64,000 nt of DNA, taken from contig CAZPUQ010000004.1 in the NCBI GenBank assembly GCA_964589785.1, positions 124,001 through 188,000 on the forward strand. The letters are read 5' to 3'. Positions 34,449-43,694 of the stretch are shown piece after piece; position 1 is the first letter of the stretch, and every line of letters begins with the position of its first letter. The notes under the pieces are model-generated. The model searched no databases, had not been told where the DNA came from, and saw only the letters and a program-made list of their open reading frames with translations. Made by a program: the position numbers and the translations under genes. Source of the DNA: JAGVSR01 sp964589785. Lineage in GTDB: Bacteria; Pseudomonadota; Alphaproteobacteria; Rhizobiales; Hyphomicrobiaceae.

Positions 34449-35462
34449 ATGACGGTGAAGAAAAAGGCATCGGCCCTTGCAGCGAAGGGACTTCTCGCCG
34501 CCGGTCTCCTGGCCGCGGGGATCGCGGTTGGCCAGCCGGCGCTCGCCGCCGGCGGCGTGGCCATCCCGCGCCAGGACTGGGCGTTCGACGGCGTGTTCGG
34601 CCAGTTCGACAAGGCCCAGCTCCAGCGCGGCTTCCAGATCTACCAGAACGTCTGCTCGGCCTGTCACGGCCTGGAGCGCCTGTCCTGGCGCAACCTCGTC
34701 CAGAGGGGCGGCCCCGAGTTTCCCGAGGCGGCCGTGAAAGAACTCGCCAAAGGCTGGCCGAACAAGATCATCGACGGCCCCAACGACGCCGGCGAGATGT
34801 TCGAGCGCGACGCCCTGCTGTCCGACCGGATCCTCGGGCCGTACCGCAACGAGCAGGCGGCGCGCGCGGCGCAGAACGGGGCCTATCCGGTCGATCTGTC
34901 GCTGATCGCCCGCGCCCGCAACCCCGAATACACGGGGACGGCACTCGGGCATGTGCCGCACATGCTGCGCGACGTCCTCACCGCCTTCCAGGCCGGCGGG
35001 CCCGACTACCTCTTCGCCCTGCTCACGGGCTACACGGACGTCCCGGCGTTCGTGGCCGACGACAAGGGGCACTTGCACCCGGTCGGTCCGGACGGTGCCG
35101 GCGACAAGCCGGTCAAGAACTGCGTCGCTGTCAACCACGGCGAGGAGGGCAAGCCCGACGAGTGCGTCGAGCTGGCCGACGGCATGAACTACAACGCCGC
35201 CTTCCCAGGCCACCAGATCGCCATGCCCGCGATCCTGGCCGACGGTGCGGTGCCGTACCCGAAGGGACCCGACGGTCAGCCGCTCGTGCCCGAAACGCTC
35301 GACCAGCACGCGCGCGACATCGCCGCGTTCCTGGCCTGGGCCGCCGACCCCAGCCTCAACCAGCGCAAGGCGACGGGCTGGCAGGCGCTGCTGTTCCTCA
35401 TCGTGACGACGGTGCTGCTCTATCTCGGCAAGAAGCGCATCTGGTCGCGCATCGCGCACTGA
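34449..35462 (+). CDS. petC: ubiquinol-cytochrome c reductase, cytochrome c1 subunit
   Basis: A 337-residue periplasmic haem c protein with a C-terminal membrane anchor (ALLFLIVTTVLLYLGKKRIW). A signal peptide ends ALAA. Haem binding is at CSACH near residue 71, and the axial methionine is probably in the FPGHQIAMP segment. An acidic insertion with two cysteines (VKNCVAVNHGEEGKPDECVE) resembles the disulfide loop of alphaproteobacterial c1. It ends the petABC operon. Confidence 0.96.
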   Translation: MTVKKKASALAAKGLLAAGLLAAGIAVGQPALAAGGVAIPRQDWAFDGVFGQFDKAQLQRGFQIYQNVCSACHGLERLSWRNLVQRGGPEFPEAAVKELAKGWPNKIIDGPNDAGEMFERDALLSDRILGPYRNEQAARAAQNGAYPVDLSLIARARNPEYTGTALGHVPHMLRDVLTAFQAGGPDYLFALLTGYTDVPAFVADDKGHLHPVGPDGAGDKPVKNCVAVNHGEEGKPDECVELADGMNYNAAFPGHQIAMPAILADGAVPYPKGPDGQPLVPETLDQHARDIAAFLAWAADPSLNQRKATGWQALLFLIVTTVLLYLGKKRIWSRIAH

Positions 35463-35503
35463 CGCTCGCACGCACCTCTGCCCGCGGTGTAATCCACCGC
35501 CAC

Positions 35504-35538
35504 GTCATGGCCGGGTTCAACCCGGCCATGACGTGGGG
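35504..35538. repeat. Extragenic palindrome (family B)
   Basis: CATGGCCGGGTT, CAA, CCCGGCCATG flanked by ACGT on each side. The core is shared with 14091-14122. It lies just after petC but lacks a T-run, so it is classed as a repeat. Confidence 0.7.
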
Positions 35539-35720
35539 AAAGATGCGCCGCCCATCGTGCGCCTCGACCCGTCATCGCGCAGCGATGCTCCGCATCGACG
35601 GGAGATGCGCACGCCACAGCCGGTCTCGTGGCCGGCGTGACAAAATCCGCCATCATCGCCAAGCATAACAGGCCCGCCTGTCACGGCGAGCCGTCGCTCC
35701 CCGATCAACATCCGGTTGCC

Positions 35721-36542
35721 ATGCCCGTCACGCCCAGCACGTCCAGAGCGAGGGAGCGGCTGATCCGCCGGGTCGCGGGGCTCCTGGCCTTTGTCGTCGT
35801 GGTCCCATCGGCGGCGAAGGCTGAACCGCGCTATGCCTGGCTGCCCAAGGGCGCGGCATCGGAAACCCTCGCGCAGCGGTTCGCGCCCCCGCCCGGCTTT
35901 GCGCGCGTGCCCGCCTCGCCGGCGTCCTTCCAGGAGTGGCTGCGGGGACTGCCGATGAAGCCGGCCGGTGCGCCCGTTCTCCTGCACACGGGCGCCCGGA
36001 AGTGGCGGCAGGACGTCCACCTCGCCGTCGTCGACATCGACGTGGGACCGCGCGATCTGCAGCAATGCGCCGACGCGGTCATGCGTCTGCGCGCGGAGTG
36101 GCTCTACGCCCAGGGGCGCAAGGACGAGATCGCCTTCAACGACACGAGCGGCAAGCGCCTTCGGTTCGCCGCACGCCCGCGGCAGGACTATGCGGCGTTC
36201 CGGAAATACATGAACACCGTCTTTGCCTACGCCGGCACCTATTCGCTCGAGCGCGAGCTCGTCGCCGCCGACGTGTCCGATGTGAGGGCCGGCGATGTGT
36301 TCATCAAGGGCGGCTTTCCCGGTCACGCCGTGCTCGTCATGGACGTCGCCAAGAACCCGGCCACGGGCGAGACGCGCTTCCTGCTGGCGCAGAGCTACAT
36401 GCCGGCGCAGGAGATTCACGTCCTCAAGAACCCGAACGCGGCGGACGGCTCGGCCTGGTACGGCACGAGCTTCGGGGACACGCTCGTGACACCCGAATGG
36501 CGGTTCACGCGCCGGCAGCTCAAGCGGTGGAAGAGCCCGTGA
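35721..36542 (+). CDS. DUF4846 domain-containing secreted protein
   Basis: A 273-residue protein. A signal peptide (RRVAGLLAFVVVVPSAAKA) is followed by a DUF4846-type domain beginning PPGFARVPASPASFQEWLRGLPM. Later segments include ADAVMRLRAEWLYAQGR, GDVFIKGGFPGHAVLVMDVA and WYGTSFGDTLVTPEWRF. The GHAVLV segment is reminiscent of NlpC/CHAP-like hydrolases, but no function is established. Its 3' end overlaps the convergent NlpC/P60 gene by 23 bp. ATG 35721 was selected because it begins the signal peptide. Confidence 0.75.
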   Translation: MPVTPSTSRARERLIRRVAGLLAFVVVVPSAAKAEPRYAWLPKGAASETLAQRFAPPPGFARVPASPASFQEWLRGLPMKPAGAPVLLHTGARKWRQDVHLAVVDIDVGPRDLQQCADAVMRLRAEWLYAQGRKDEIAFNDTSGKRLRFAARPRQDYAAFRKYMNTVFAYAGTYSLERELVAADVSDVRAGDVFIKGGFPGHAVLVMDVAKNPATGETRFLLAQSYMPAQEIHVLKNPNAADGSAWYGTSFGDTLVTPEWRFTRRQLKRWKSP

Positions 36543-37392
36543 GCCGCTTGATCGCCAGCAGCGGCGTGCCGGACTTGGCGATCCGGTCGGCGGCCTCCGG
36601 CAGCGTCTCGACGACGGTCGCCATATGATGCGCGTTGGCGTGGAGCAGCATCAGTCCGTCGGACATGATGCCGACGTGTCCCTTCCAGAACAACAGATCG
36701 CCGCGCTGAAGCCCCTCGAGGTCGGGAGGGATCGCGATCTCCTGGCCGAGCTCGGCCATCTGCATGTCGCTGTCGCGCGGGGCCGCGACGCCGGCCGCCT
36801 GCAGGGCAAGCTGCACGAGGCCCGAGCAGTCGACACCGATGCGCGTCTTGCCGCCCCAGAGATACGGCGTGCCGATCAGCCATTCGGCGATTTCGACGTA
36901 GTCGCGTGCGAACCGGTCGACCTCGGCGATGTGGCGGTTCACCACCCAGGCGCCGATGTGCGTCCGGCTGAAGCGCTCGCCCTCCTCGACGATGGTGATC
37001 TCGGAGTTGATGCTCAGATGCATGACCGGCGCGCACTTCATGTCCGGCTCGGAATAGAGGAACGTGCCCGTCGCCTTGACGCGGTGCGTGGGCGCAACGA
37101 TCGTCTCGGACAGTGCGCTCGCCGGGATGTAGCCGACGTAGCCGTCGCGATCGAGCTGCACCCAGGCCCAGCCGTCGGCCTCGTCAAACACGTGCACGCG
37201 CTCGCCGTAGAGCGCTTCGCTGTCGAGGCCGTCGGACGGCACGGGACGGCGGCGCAGCGGCACGGCGGGCCGGACGATCTGGCTCGGCTGGCCCGCAATG
37301 TAGCGCGTCGCCTCGAAGCGGCCGACGAGGCGCTCGTCGGCGAGGTCGGGCCGGATCGCGTTGCGCCGCGGATCGAGCATGTCGCCGGTCAT
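36520..37392 (-). CDS. NlpC/P60 family peptidoglycan endopeptidase with SH3 domains
   Basis: A 290-residue cysteine hydrolase. N-terminal SH3-like modules (about 20-160, with GYVGYIPASALSE) precede the catalytic domain with Cys in GVDCSGLVQLALQAAG, His in KGHVGIMSD and the third polar residue in LLHANAHH. It is predicted to cut gamma-D-glutamyl-diaminopimelate-type bonds. No clear signal peptide is seen, as in related YkfC/dipeptidyl-peptidase VI-like enzymes acting on recycled muropeptides. The start overlaps the stop of the upstream aminopeptidase gene (ATGA), so the pair are coupled, perhaps in peptide recycling. Confidence 0.9.
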   Translation of the reverse strand: MTGDMLDPRRNAIRPDLADERLVGRFEATRYIAGQPSQIVRPAVPLRRRPVPSDGLDSEALYGERVHVFDEADGWAWVQLDRDGYVGYIPASALSETIVAPTHRVKATGTFLYSEPDMKCAPVMHLSINSEITIVEEGERFSRTHIGAWVVNRHIAEVDRFARDYVEIAEWLIGTPYLWGGKTRIGVDCSGLVQLALQAAGVAAPRDSDMQMAELGQEIAIPPDLEGLQRGDLLFWKGHVGIMSDGLMLLHANAHHMATVVETLPEAADRIAKSGTPLLAIKRLTGSSTA

Positions 37393-38855
37393 GCTTCCGC
37401 TCCGCAATCCCGGCGCAGGACCTCCACGACCGCGCGTGCAGTCTGCACCTCGCCGCCCTTCGGCCCGAGCGGACGCGAGGCCGTGCGCCACCCGTAGAGA
37501 TCGAAGTGCGCGAAACGCCGCGCCCTCTTCACGAAGCGCTTCAGAAAGAGGGCGGCCGTGATGGAGCCCGCGAACGGGCTCTCCCAGACGTTGTTCATGT
37601 CGGCCACCTCGCTGTCGAGGTTGCGGTCGTAGCCCGCCCAGAGCGGCAGCCGCCAGACGGGGTCGCCGATCGCCTGGCCCTCCGTCTGCAGCCGGGCGGC
37701 GAGCGTTTCGTCGTCGGTGAAAAGGGCGGGCAGATCGGGCCCCAGGGCCGTGCGCGCCGCGCCCGTCAGCGTCGCGAACACGAAAACGCTGTCGGGCGCG
37801 CTTTCGTCCGCCAGCGACAACGCATCGGCCAGCACCAAGCGGCCCTCCGCGTCCGTGTTGCCGATCTCGACGGTCAGGCCCGCGCGACTTTTGAGGACAT
37901 CGCCCGGGCGGAAGGCCTCGCCCGAGATGGCGTTCTCCGCCGATGCGATGATGAGCTTCAGGCGGACGTCGAGGCCCTGTCCCATGATCATATGGGCGAC
38001 GGCCAGCGCCGTCGCCGCGCCGCCCATATCCTTTTTCATGATGAGCATGGCCGACGCGGGCTTGATGTCGAGCCCGCCGGTATCGAACGTGATGCCCTTG
38101 CCGACGAGGGTCACGCGCGGGGCGTTCGCGCGTCCGCCGGGCTTCGTCCAGTCGAGCTCGATGAGACGCGGCGCCCGCGGGCTTGCGCGGCCCACCGCGT
38201 GGATCATGGGGAAGTTCTGAGCCACGAGATCATCGCCGACGACCGCGCGGACGGACGTACCGTGGACCGCGGCGACGGCACGCACGGCGTCCTCGATGTC
38301 GGCCGGTCCGAGGTCGCTTGCTGGCGTATTGATGAGATCGCGGCCAAGCCAGACCGCCTCGACCGTGTTGATGAGGCGCGCGCGATCGATCGTCTCCGGC
38401 AGGGCGAGGCGTGCCACCGGCGCCTCCGCCGCGGCTTCGGGCTTCGCAGACTTGTAGCGACGATAGCGATAGGCGCCGAGGCCCCACGCCAGGGCGGCAA
38501 GGTCGGCTTCCGCGAACCCCGACCCGAGCCGGTATGTTGCCGCCGGCAGCGTGCCCGCAAGCTGGCCGAGCAACAGGTCGGACGGGCCGCTGGGTTCGCC
38601 GGTGCGGCCGTTGCCGGCACCGAGCAGCGCCGCCGCCAGCGTGCCGTCGGCGCCGGGCACGAGCGCCTGGGACTTTGCGGCCCCCTCGAAGCCCACCGTC
38701 TTCAGCCACGTGCGGTCGCGCTCGGACAGGTCGAGGCCGGCCGCGGCACCCGACGGCACGAGGTGGATCGGCACGCCCGCGGACGTTGCGGAGGCATAGA
38801 GGCCCGCGGCCTCGCGGATCGCCGTCGCAGGCTTGGGATCGGCACCGGTTGTCAT
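37389..38855 (-). CDS. M17 leucyl aminopeptidase family protein
   Basis: A 488-residue dizinc aminopeptidase. Metal and catalytic residues are in VGKGITFDTGGLDIKP, KKDMGGAA and the M17 signature NTDAEGRL. It removes N-terminal residues from peptides in the cytoplasm. The start is uncertain. ATG 38855 (MTTGADPK) was used, and an in-frame GTG at 38957 would add a 34-residue leader with a repeated SDNET motif. It is coupled to the downstream NlpC/P60 gene by a 4-bp overlap. Confidence 0.92.
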   Translation of the reverse strand: MTTGADPKPATAIREAAGLYASATSAGVPIHLVPSGAAAGLDLSERDRTWLKTVGFEGAAKSQALVPGADGTLAAALLGAGNGRTGEPSGPSDLLLGQLAGTLPAATYRLGSGFAEADLAALAWGLGAYRYRRYKSAKPEAAAEAPVARLALPETIDRARLINTVEAVWLGRDLINTPASDLGPADIEDAVRAVAAVHGTSVRAVVGDDLVAQNFPMIHAVGRASPRAPRLIELDWTKPGGRANAPRVTLVGKGITFDTGGLDIKPASAMLIMKKDMGGAATALAVAHMIMGQGLDVRLKLIIASAENAISGEAFRPGDVLKSRAGLTVEIGNTDAEGRLVLADALSLADESAPDSVFVFATLTGAARTALGPDLPALFTDDETLAARLQTEGQAIGDPVWRLPLWAGYDRNLDSEVADMNNVWESPFAGSITAALFLKRFVKRARRFAHFDLYGWRTASRPLGPKGGEVQTARAVVEVLRRDCGAEA

Positions 38856-39029
38856 GGGATGGACGTCTCGCTCGCTCGTCTCGTTGTCGCTTGTCTCGTT
38901 GTCGCTCACGGCCTCACCGGCGGTGCGGGTGCCGGCCCGGTCCCGCCGAACAATCACTCTTGTGCCGCCCCTTAAGCCGCCCTAGGACCAGGGCAGGACC
39001 TAGCATAACCGCGTCAGGAAGGCGAAAGG

Positions 39030-39686
39030 ATGCCCGAACATCAGTTGAGCCTCGTCATCGGAGACAAGACCTGGTCGAGCTGGAGCCTCAGGCCGTGGCT
39101 GGTTCTCAAGCACTTCCGCATCCCCTTCGAGGAAATCTCCGTCAAGCTGCGCCGCACCGACACCAAGCCGATGATCCTGTCGCACTCGCCGGCGGGCAAG
39201 GTTCCCGTGCTCAAGGACGGCGATGTGCTCGTCTGGGACAGCCTCGCCATCATCGAGTACGTCGCGGATCTCTATCCCGACCGCGCGATTTGGCCGCGCG
39301 AGCGGGTGGCGCGGGGGATCGCCCGGGCCGTCTCCGCGGAAATGCATTCGGGCTTCCAGGCGCTGCGCGAGAGCTGCCCCATGGACCTGTTCGCCGTGAA
39401 GCCGCTCGAGACGTTCTCCGAGACGGTCGAGCACAACGTCCGCCGCATCGTGCAGAGCTTTCGCGAGTGCCGCGCGACCTATGGCGGCGGCGGGCCGTTC
39501 CTCTTCGGCGCGTTCAGCGCCGCCGATGCGATGTACGCCCCCGTCTGCTCGCGCTTCCGCACCTACGTGCCCGACCTCAAGCGGTTCGGCGACGACGGGA
39601 CGGCGGAGGCCTACGTCCGCGCGGTCTTCGCGCTGCCTGAGATGCACGAATGGGCCACCGGCGCCAGGGCCGAGGCCGCGGCCTGA
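39030..39686 (+). CDS. glutathione S-transferase family protein
   Basis: A 218-residue protein. The thioredoxin-like N-terminal domain begins LSLVIGDKTWSSWSLRPWL and has the glutathione-binding SPAGKVPVL and DSLAII segments, with a helical C-terminal domain after about residue 90. The N-terminal SxWS pattern resembles the maleylacetoacetate-isomerase-like/YfcF subgroup of bacterial GSTs. Cytoplasmic. The physiological substrate is unknown. AAAGG directly precedes ATG 39030. Confidence 0.88.
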   Translation: MPEHQLSLVIGDKTWSSWSLRPWLVLKHFRIPFEEISVKLRRTDTKPMILSHSPAGKVPVLKDGDVLVWDSLAIIEYVADLYPDRAIWPRERVARGIARAVSAEMHSGFQALRESCPMDLFAVKPLETFSETVEHNVRRIVQSFRECRATYGGGGPFLFGAFSAADAMYAPVCSRFRTYVPDLKRFGDDGTAEAYVRAVFALPEMHEWATGARAEAAA

Positions 39687-39865
39687 GAGTCGCAGAACTC
39701 TGAGGCCGTCGCATCTGGTTCGAGCGGAGGCTCGAGTTGCTGGCCCATCCTCAGGCCCCGCCGTACCTTAAACCTTTATTGAGACCTGTCCCGGAAACTG
39801 ACGCCCGCAACAGCAAAGGCAGGCCCGAGTGATTCGCTTGGAGCCGACGCGCGGGGGGCAGCACG

Positions 39866-40816
39866 ATGACGGGCATGGCTGGCGTTCAAGGTCGCGGCAC
39901 GCGGATGGCGCGGCGTATCGCCGTCCTCCTGCTCGCAACGCTCACGGGTGCCTGCTCCAGCGCCGGTGACGGCGGCCCCCTCGACATGCTGGCCTCGGCC
40001 CCTGCCCAGCCCGTTGCGGCCCCCAACGAAGGCGGCCCGCCGCTGACCGAGCTCGGCAAGGCGACCGAATACTGGGGCAAGCAGTACGCCAAGAACCCGA
40101 ACAACGCCGAGGCCGCCGTCGCCTATGCCAAGAACCTGAAGGCGCTCGGCAACAAGACCGAGGCGTTCGCCGTCCTCCAGCAGGCCGCGCAGACGAACAG
40201 CGACAGCAAGCCGCTTGCCGCCGAGTATGGGCGCCTCGCGCTCGAGTTCGACAAGGTTTCGCTCGCCGCCCAGCTCCTGGAATTCGCCGACGATCCCGTG
40301 CGGCCCGACTGGCGCGTCGTCTCCGCGCGCGGGGCGGCGCTGGCCAAGCTCGGCAAGTACAAGGAAGCGGTCGCCCACCTGGAGCGCGCCAACACGCTCG
40401 CGCCCGAACAGGTCTCCGTCCAGAACAACCTCGCGCTCGCCTATGCGATGAGCGGCGATCCCACACGGGCGGAGGCGCTGCTGCGCCAGGCCGTTCAGCG
40501 CGACGGCGGCAACGCCAAGACGCGCCAGAACCTCGCGCTCGTGCTCGGCCTGCAGGGCAAGTACGACGAGGCGACCTCCGTCGGCTCCACCGCCGTTGCG
40601 GCCGATGTCGCCCGCGAGAACACCGCCCTCGTCCGCCAGATGGTGAAGCTCGATCCCAAGGTGTCGAAGCCCTTCCCCGCCCCGCCCGCGATTGCCGCCG
40701 CGCCTCAGGTCGTAACTCCGGACGCGGCCGTGGCCCCGGTCGCCTTCAAGCCCGCCACGATCGAGAACACGGCGGCCAGCACATGGGAAGCGGCCATCAT
40801 CTCGGCAGCGGAGTGA
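39866..40816 (+). CDS. TPR-repeat lipoprotein (TadD-like)
   Basis: A 316-residue protein with a lipobox (LLLATLTGAC) and at least three tetratricopeptide repeats between about residues 65 and 240 (for example PEQVSVQNNLALAYAMSGDP). This composition is like TadD, the pilotin-type lipoprotein of Flp/Tad pili, but no tad genes are in the window, so this may be a stand-alone relative. The C-terminal 70 residues are Pro/Ala-rich. The start is ATG 39866, with GGGGGG 8 bases upstream. ATG 39905 would place the signal peptide right at the start. Confidence 0.8.
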   Translation: MTGMAGVQGRGTRMARRIAVLLLATLTGACSSAGDGGPLDMLASAPAQPVAAPNEGGPPLTELGKATEYWGKQYAKNPNNAEAAVAYAKNLKALGNKTEAFAVLQQAAQTNSDSKPLAAEYGRLALEFDKVSLAAQLLEFADDPVRPDWRVVSARGAALAKLGKYKEAVAHLERANTLAPEQVSVQNNLALAYAMSGDPTRAEALLRQAVQRDGGNAKTRQNLALVLGLQGKYDEATSVGSTAVAADVARENTALVRQMVKLDPKVSKPFPAPPAIAAAPQVVTPDAAVAPVAFKPATIENTAASTWEAAIISAAE

Positions 40817-40858
40817 CGCGGCGGCCGCGGCGGGGACCGCTTGCCGGTCCCACGACGG

Positions 40859-41998
40859 TCATAGCCGCTTGAACCCGGCCACGAAGCGCCGGTCGATATA
40901 ATCCTTCAGTCGCCAAGCCCAGCGTCCGGCCACGGCAAGCGAGCCGCGGCTGGCGATGGCCGATTTCTCGCCGAGCGAGATGAGGGTGAGGAACTTCCGC
41001 TGCGGCTCGAACGGGTCGAGAAGGCGCATGGCGAGATGCCGGCGCAGGTGCTCGGCGAGCACCGGTCCCTGCCGCACGGCAAAGACACCGGCCTTCGGAC
41101 GCGGATGCACGATGACGCTGGCGCAGTCTCCGGCGGCGAAGATGTCGTCGTCGGTCAGGGTCTGGAGTGTGGGGCGCAGCGCGAGATAACCCTCCACGTC
41201 GCGCACGAGCCCCGTGTCCGCGAACCAGGCCGGCGCCTTGGCCTGCGTCGAGACGATGGCAGCGTCGGCGTCGATCCACCGTCCCGAGCGCAACCGGATG
41301 CGATCGGGCGCGATCTCGACGGCGGTGTCGTGCTCGATGACATCGACGCGAGCGCGGGCGAGCGCGGCGCGCGCCAGCCGCCGGGCGCGCGCCGGATGGG
41401 AGGGAAGCACGCCCATGCCCGCGACGAGGGTGAAGGAGAACGGCCTTTCGCTTGCTGGGAGCGGAGCCTTTTCCCCGGTGAAGCGCCAGCGCGCGGCGAG
41501 GATCAGTTCGATGCCCGCGGCGCCCCCGCCGATGGCCACGATCCGGCGCGGACCGTCGGGCATGTTCGCGCGGTCGAGCAGGTCCTGCCATTTCGGCGCG
41601 AAGGCCGAGATCGGCTTGACGAGCAGCGCGTGGGCCGGCGCGCCGGCGATGCCGCTCGTATCGGGCGTGATGCCGACATCGATCGACAGCGCATCGTAGG
41701 CAAGACGCTCGCCGGAGCGCAGCGCAACGGTCCGGGTCCGGCGGTCGATCGCGACCGCCTCGCCCGCAAGCACCCGCGCATCGGCGAAGCGCGCGAGCCG
41801 CTTCAGGTCGATAGAGCAGTCGTCGAGCGCATAGTGGCCGGCGACGTAGCCCGGGAGCACTCCCGAATAGGGTGCCATCACCTCCTTGGCGATCAGCGTG
41901 ATCTCCAGGTTGGGCATGGGCCGGCGGCCAAAAGCCCGGAGCACGAAGAGGTGCGCGTGCCCGCCGCCGAGGAGAACGAGACGCTGCGGCCTGGTCAT
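40859..41998 (-). CDS. FAD/NAD-dependent oxidoreductase of the 'N-terminal to SelD' family
   Basis: A 379-residue NDH-2-like flavoprotein. The FAD motif is LVLLGGGHAHLFVL at the N-terminus, with a second nucleotide site IVAIGGGAAGIEL near residue 155 and DDIFAAGDCA near residue 280. The YSGVLPGYVAGHY segment is characteristic of the family often fused to selenophosphate synthetase, but here SelD is absent. Its start overlaps the stop of the upstream aminotransferase gene (ATGA), implying a shared pathway. The electron acceptor and substrate are unknown. Confidence 0.85.
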   Translation of the reverse strand: MTRPQRLVLLGGGHAHLFVLRAFGRRPMPNLEITLIAKEVMAPYSGVLPGYVAGHYALDDCSIDLKRLARFADARVLAGEAVAIDRRTRTVALRSGERLAYDALSIDVGITPDTSGIAGAPAHALLVKPISAFAPKWQDLLDRANMPDGPRRIVAIGGGAAGIELILAARWRFTGEKAPLPASERPFSFTLVAGMGVLPSHPARARRLARAALARARVDVIEHDTAVEIAPDRIRLRSGRWIDADAAIVSTQAKAPAWFADTGLVRDVEGYLALRPTLQTLTDDDIFAAGDCASVIVHPRPKAGVFAVRQGPVLAEHLRRHLAMRLLDPFEPQRKFLTLISLGEKSAIASRGSLAVAGRWAWRLKDYIDRRFVAGFKRL

Positions 41999-43122
41999 GG
42001 GGAGTGACGGCGCAACGCGTCGCGTGCCGCAGCGATGGCGCCGGGGAGTACCTCGGCGAAGAGGTCGAGCTCGGCATCGAGCCCGCAACTGACGCGAATG
42101 CAGCGGTCGAGGGGCGGCACGGCGGGCTTGCGCACGAAGACGTCCCGCTCGATGAGCGCGTCGAGCAGCAGCCTGGCGAAGGTGCCGTCGCGCCCGCAGT
42201 CGATGGCGACGAAGTTGGTCGCCGAAACAAGTGGCAGAAGGCCGTTGTCGCGGGCGATCGCGGCGATGCGCTCGCGCGAGCGCGCGATGCGGCCGATGAC
42301 GGTTTGCAGGTGGGCCTGGTCGCCCAGGGCCGCGAGCGCCCCGATCTGGCCGATGCGGTTGATGCCGTAGTGGTTGCGCACCTTGTCGAACAGCGCGATG
42401 AGCGAGGTCTCGCCGACCGCGTAGCCGATGCGCGCGCCGGCGAGCCCGTAGGCCTTCGAGAACGTCCTGAGCCGCAGAACCTGCGGGTTCGTCGCGTCGA
42501 TCGGCGGCACGGACTCGGGCGGGGCGGTGTCGCAGTAGGCTTCGTCGAGCAGGAGCAGCAGGCGGTCCGGCAGGGTGGCAATGAGGCGTTCAAGTTCCGC
42601 AGCAGGCCACCACGACCCCATGGGATTGTTCGGGTTGGATACGTAGAGCACGCGCGCCTTCGCGCCGACGGCGGCGGCGAGCAGGGCGTCGAGATCCTCC
42701 CGATCGTCGCGGAAGGGAACCTTCACGAGCCGCGCACCCTGGGCGGCGACGTGGAAGTTGAAGGTCGGATAGGCGCCGTCCGACGTCACGACCGGGGTGC
42801 CCGGATCGGCGGCGATCTTCACCGCAAGGCCCAGCAGGCCGTCGATGCCCTCGCCGACGACGACATTGGCCGGCGCGACCCCGTGGAACCGGGCGATCGC
42901 CTCTCGCAGATCGTGGCTTTCCGGATCGCAGTATTTCCAGTTCCCCGCCGCGGCGGCCTGCATGGCCGCAACCGCGCCGGGGGCCGGTCCGAAGGCGCTC
43001 TCGTTCGCACCAAGCCGCGCCCGGAACGGCCGGCCGCGCAGGCGCTCCATCTGCTCCGGCCCGATGAAGGGAACGGTCGGCGGCAGGGCTTCGACGATCG
43101 ACGTGACGACGGGCTTTCCCAC
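41995..43122 (-). CDS. histidinol-phosphate aminotransferase-like PLP enzyme
   Basis: A 375-residue fold-type I aminotransferase of the HisC family. Motifs are LGANESAFGP near the N-terminus, SNPNNPMGSWW, LLLDEAYCD and the PLP-lysine segment TFSKAYGLAGARIGY. The context is not a his operon. It lies between a DUF1489 gene and an FAD oxidoreductase gene, so a substrate other than histidinol phosphate (for example an aromatic amino acid) is possible. GTG 43122 was chosen because AAGAGGAAGG is just upstream. The stop is coupled to the next gene. Confidence 0.85.
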   Translation of the reverse strand: MGKPVVTSIVEALPPTVPFIGPEQMERLRGRPFRARLGANESAFGPAPGAVAAMQAAAAGNWKYCDPESHDLREAIARFHGVAPANVVVGEGIDGLLGLAVKIAADPGTPVVTSDGAYPTFNFHVAAQGARLVKVPFRDDREDLDALLAAAVGAKARVLYVSNPNNPMGSWWPAAELERLIATLPDRLLLLLDEAYCDTAPPESVPPIDATNPQVLRLRTFSKAYGLAGARIGYAVGETSLIALFDKVRNHYGINRIGQIGALAALGDQAHLQTVIGRIARSRERIAAIARDNGLLPLVSATNFVAIDCGRDGTFARLLLDALIERDVFVRKPAVPPLDRCIRVSCGLDAELDLFAEVLPGAIAAARDALRRHSP

Positions 43123-43141
43123 GCGGACGCCAACCTTCCTC

Positions 43142-43582
43142 TTAGATGAGACCGAGCGCGGCCAGCTCCCGGCGCATGTGCGCCGGCAAGGCGCCGATGC
43201 CGCTGCCGGACACGGACCTGAGGTCCGGCGGCGCATCGTTCGGATCGAGATAGCGCCAGCCCTGGAAGGCGCGGCGTGGAACGGGGCGCACCGCCACGAT
43301 CTCAGGATCGAGCAACAGCAGGCAGCATGGCGAGCCGTCCGCCTTCTGTCCCTCGTCAAACCCGACAAGGCGCTGGCGGGCCTGGATGAGCCCCTTGATG
43401 ACCCAATAGAGCGAGCCGCCGTCGAGAAGCTCCGCGGTACGCTTCGGCGTCTGGAACGTCGTATGGAAGACGGCGGGCTTGCGGCCGACCTTGCGCCAGA
43501 ACTGGCGGTTCGCCGCCTGCCAGGCCGCGTGATCCTCCACCGACTCCGATCCGACCGACAGCTTGACGAGATGGAGCGCCAT
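43142..43582 (-). CDS. DUF1489 family protein
   Basis: A 146-residue cytoplasmic protein of a family restricted mainly to Alphaproteobacteria. It begins MALHLVKLSVGSESVEDH and contains LYWVIKGLIQARQRLVGFDE and FQGWRYLDPNDAPPDL. The function is unknown. It starts a leftward operon with the aminotransferase (19-bp gap) and the FAD oxidoreductase. Confidence 0.82.
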   Translation of the reverse strand: MALHLVKLSVGSESVEDHAAWQAANRQFWRKVGRKPAVFHTTFQTPKRTAELLDGGSLYWVIKGLIQARQRLVGFDEGQKADGSPCCLLLLDPEIVAVRPVPRRAFQGWRYLDPNDAPPDLRSVSGSGIGALPAHMRRELAALGLI

Positions 43583-43694
43583 GGCTCTCCGTCTCCCTCT
43601 CCGAGTTGCGCGCCCAAAGCGCACGATGGCATGCCGCCGGCATCATAGGGCCGCGACCCGATCGCGACTGGGGCTCATCCACAGGTTTGCGCGA

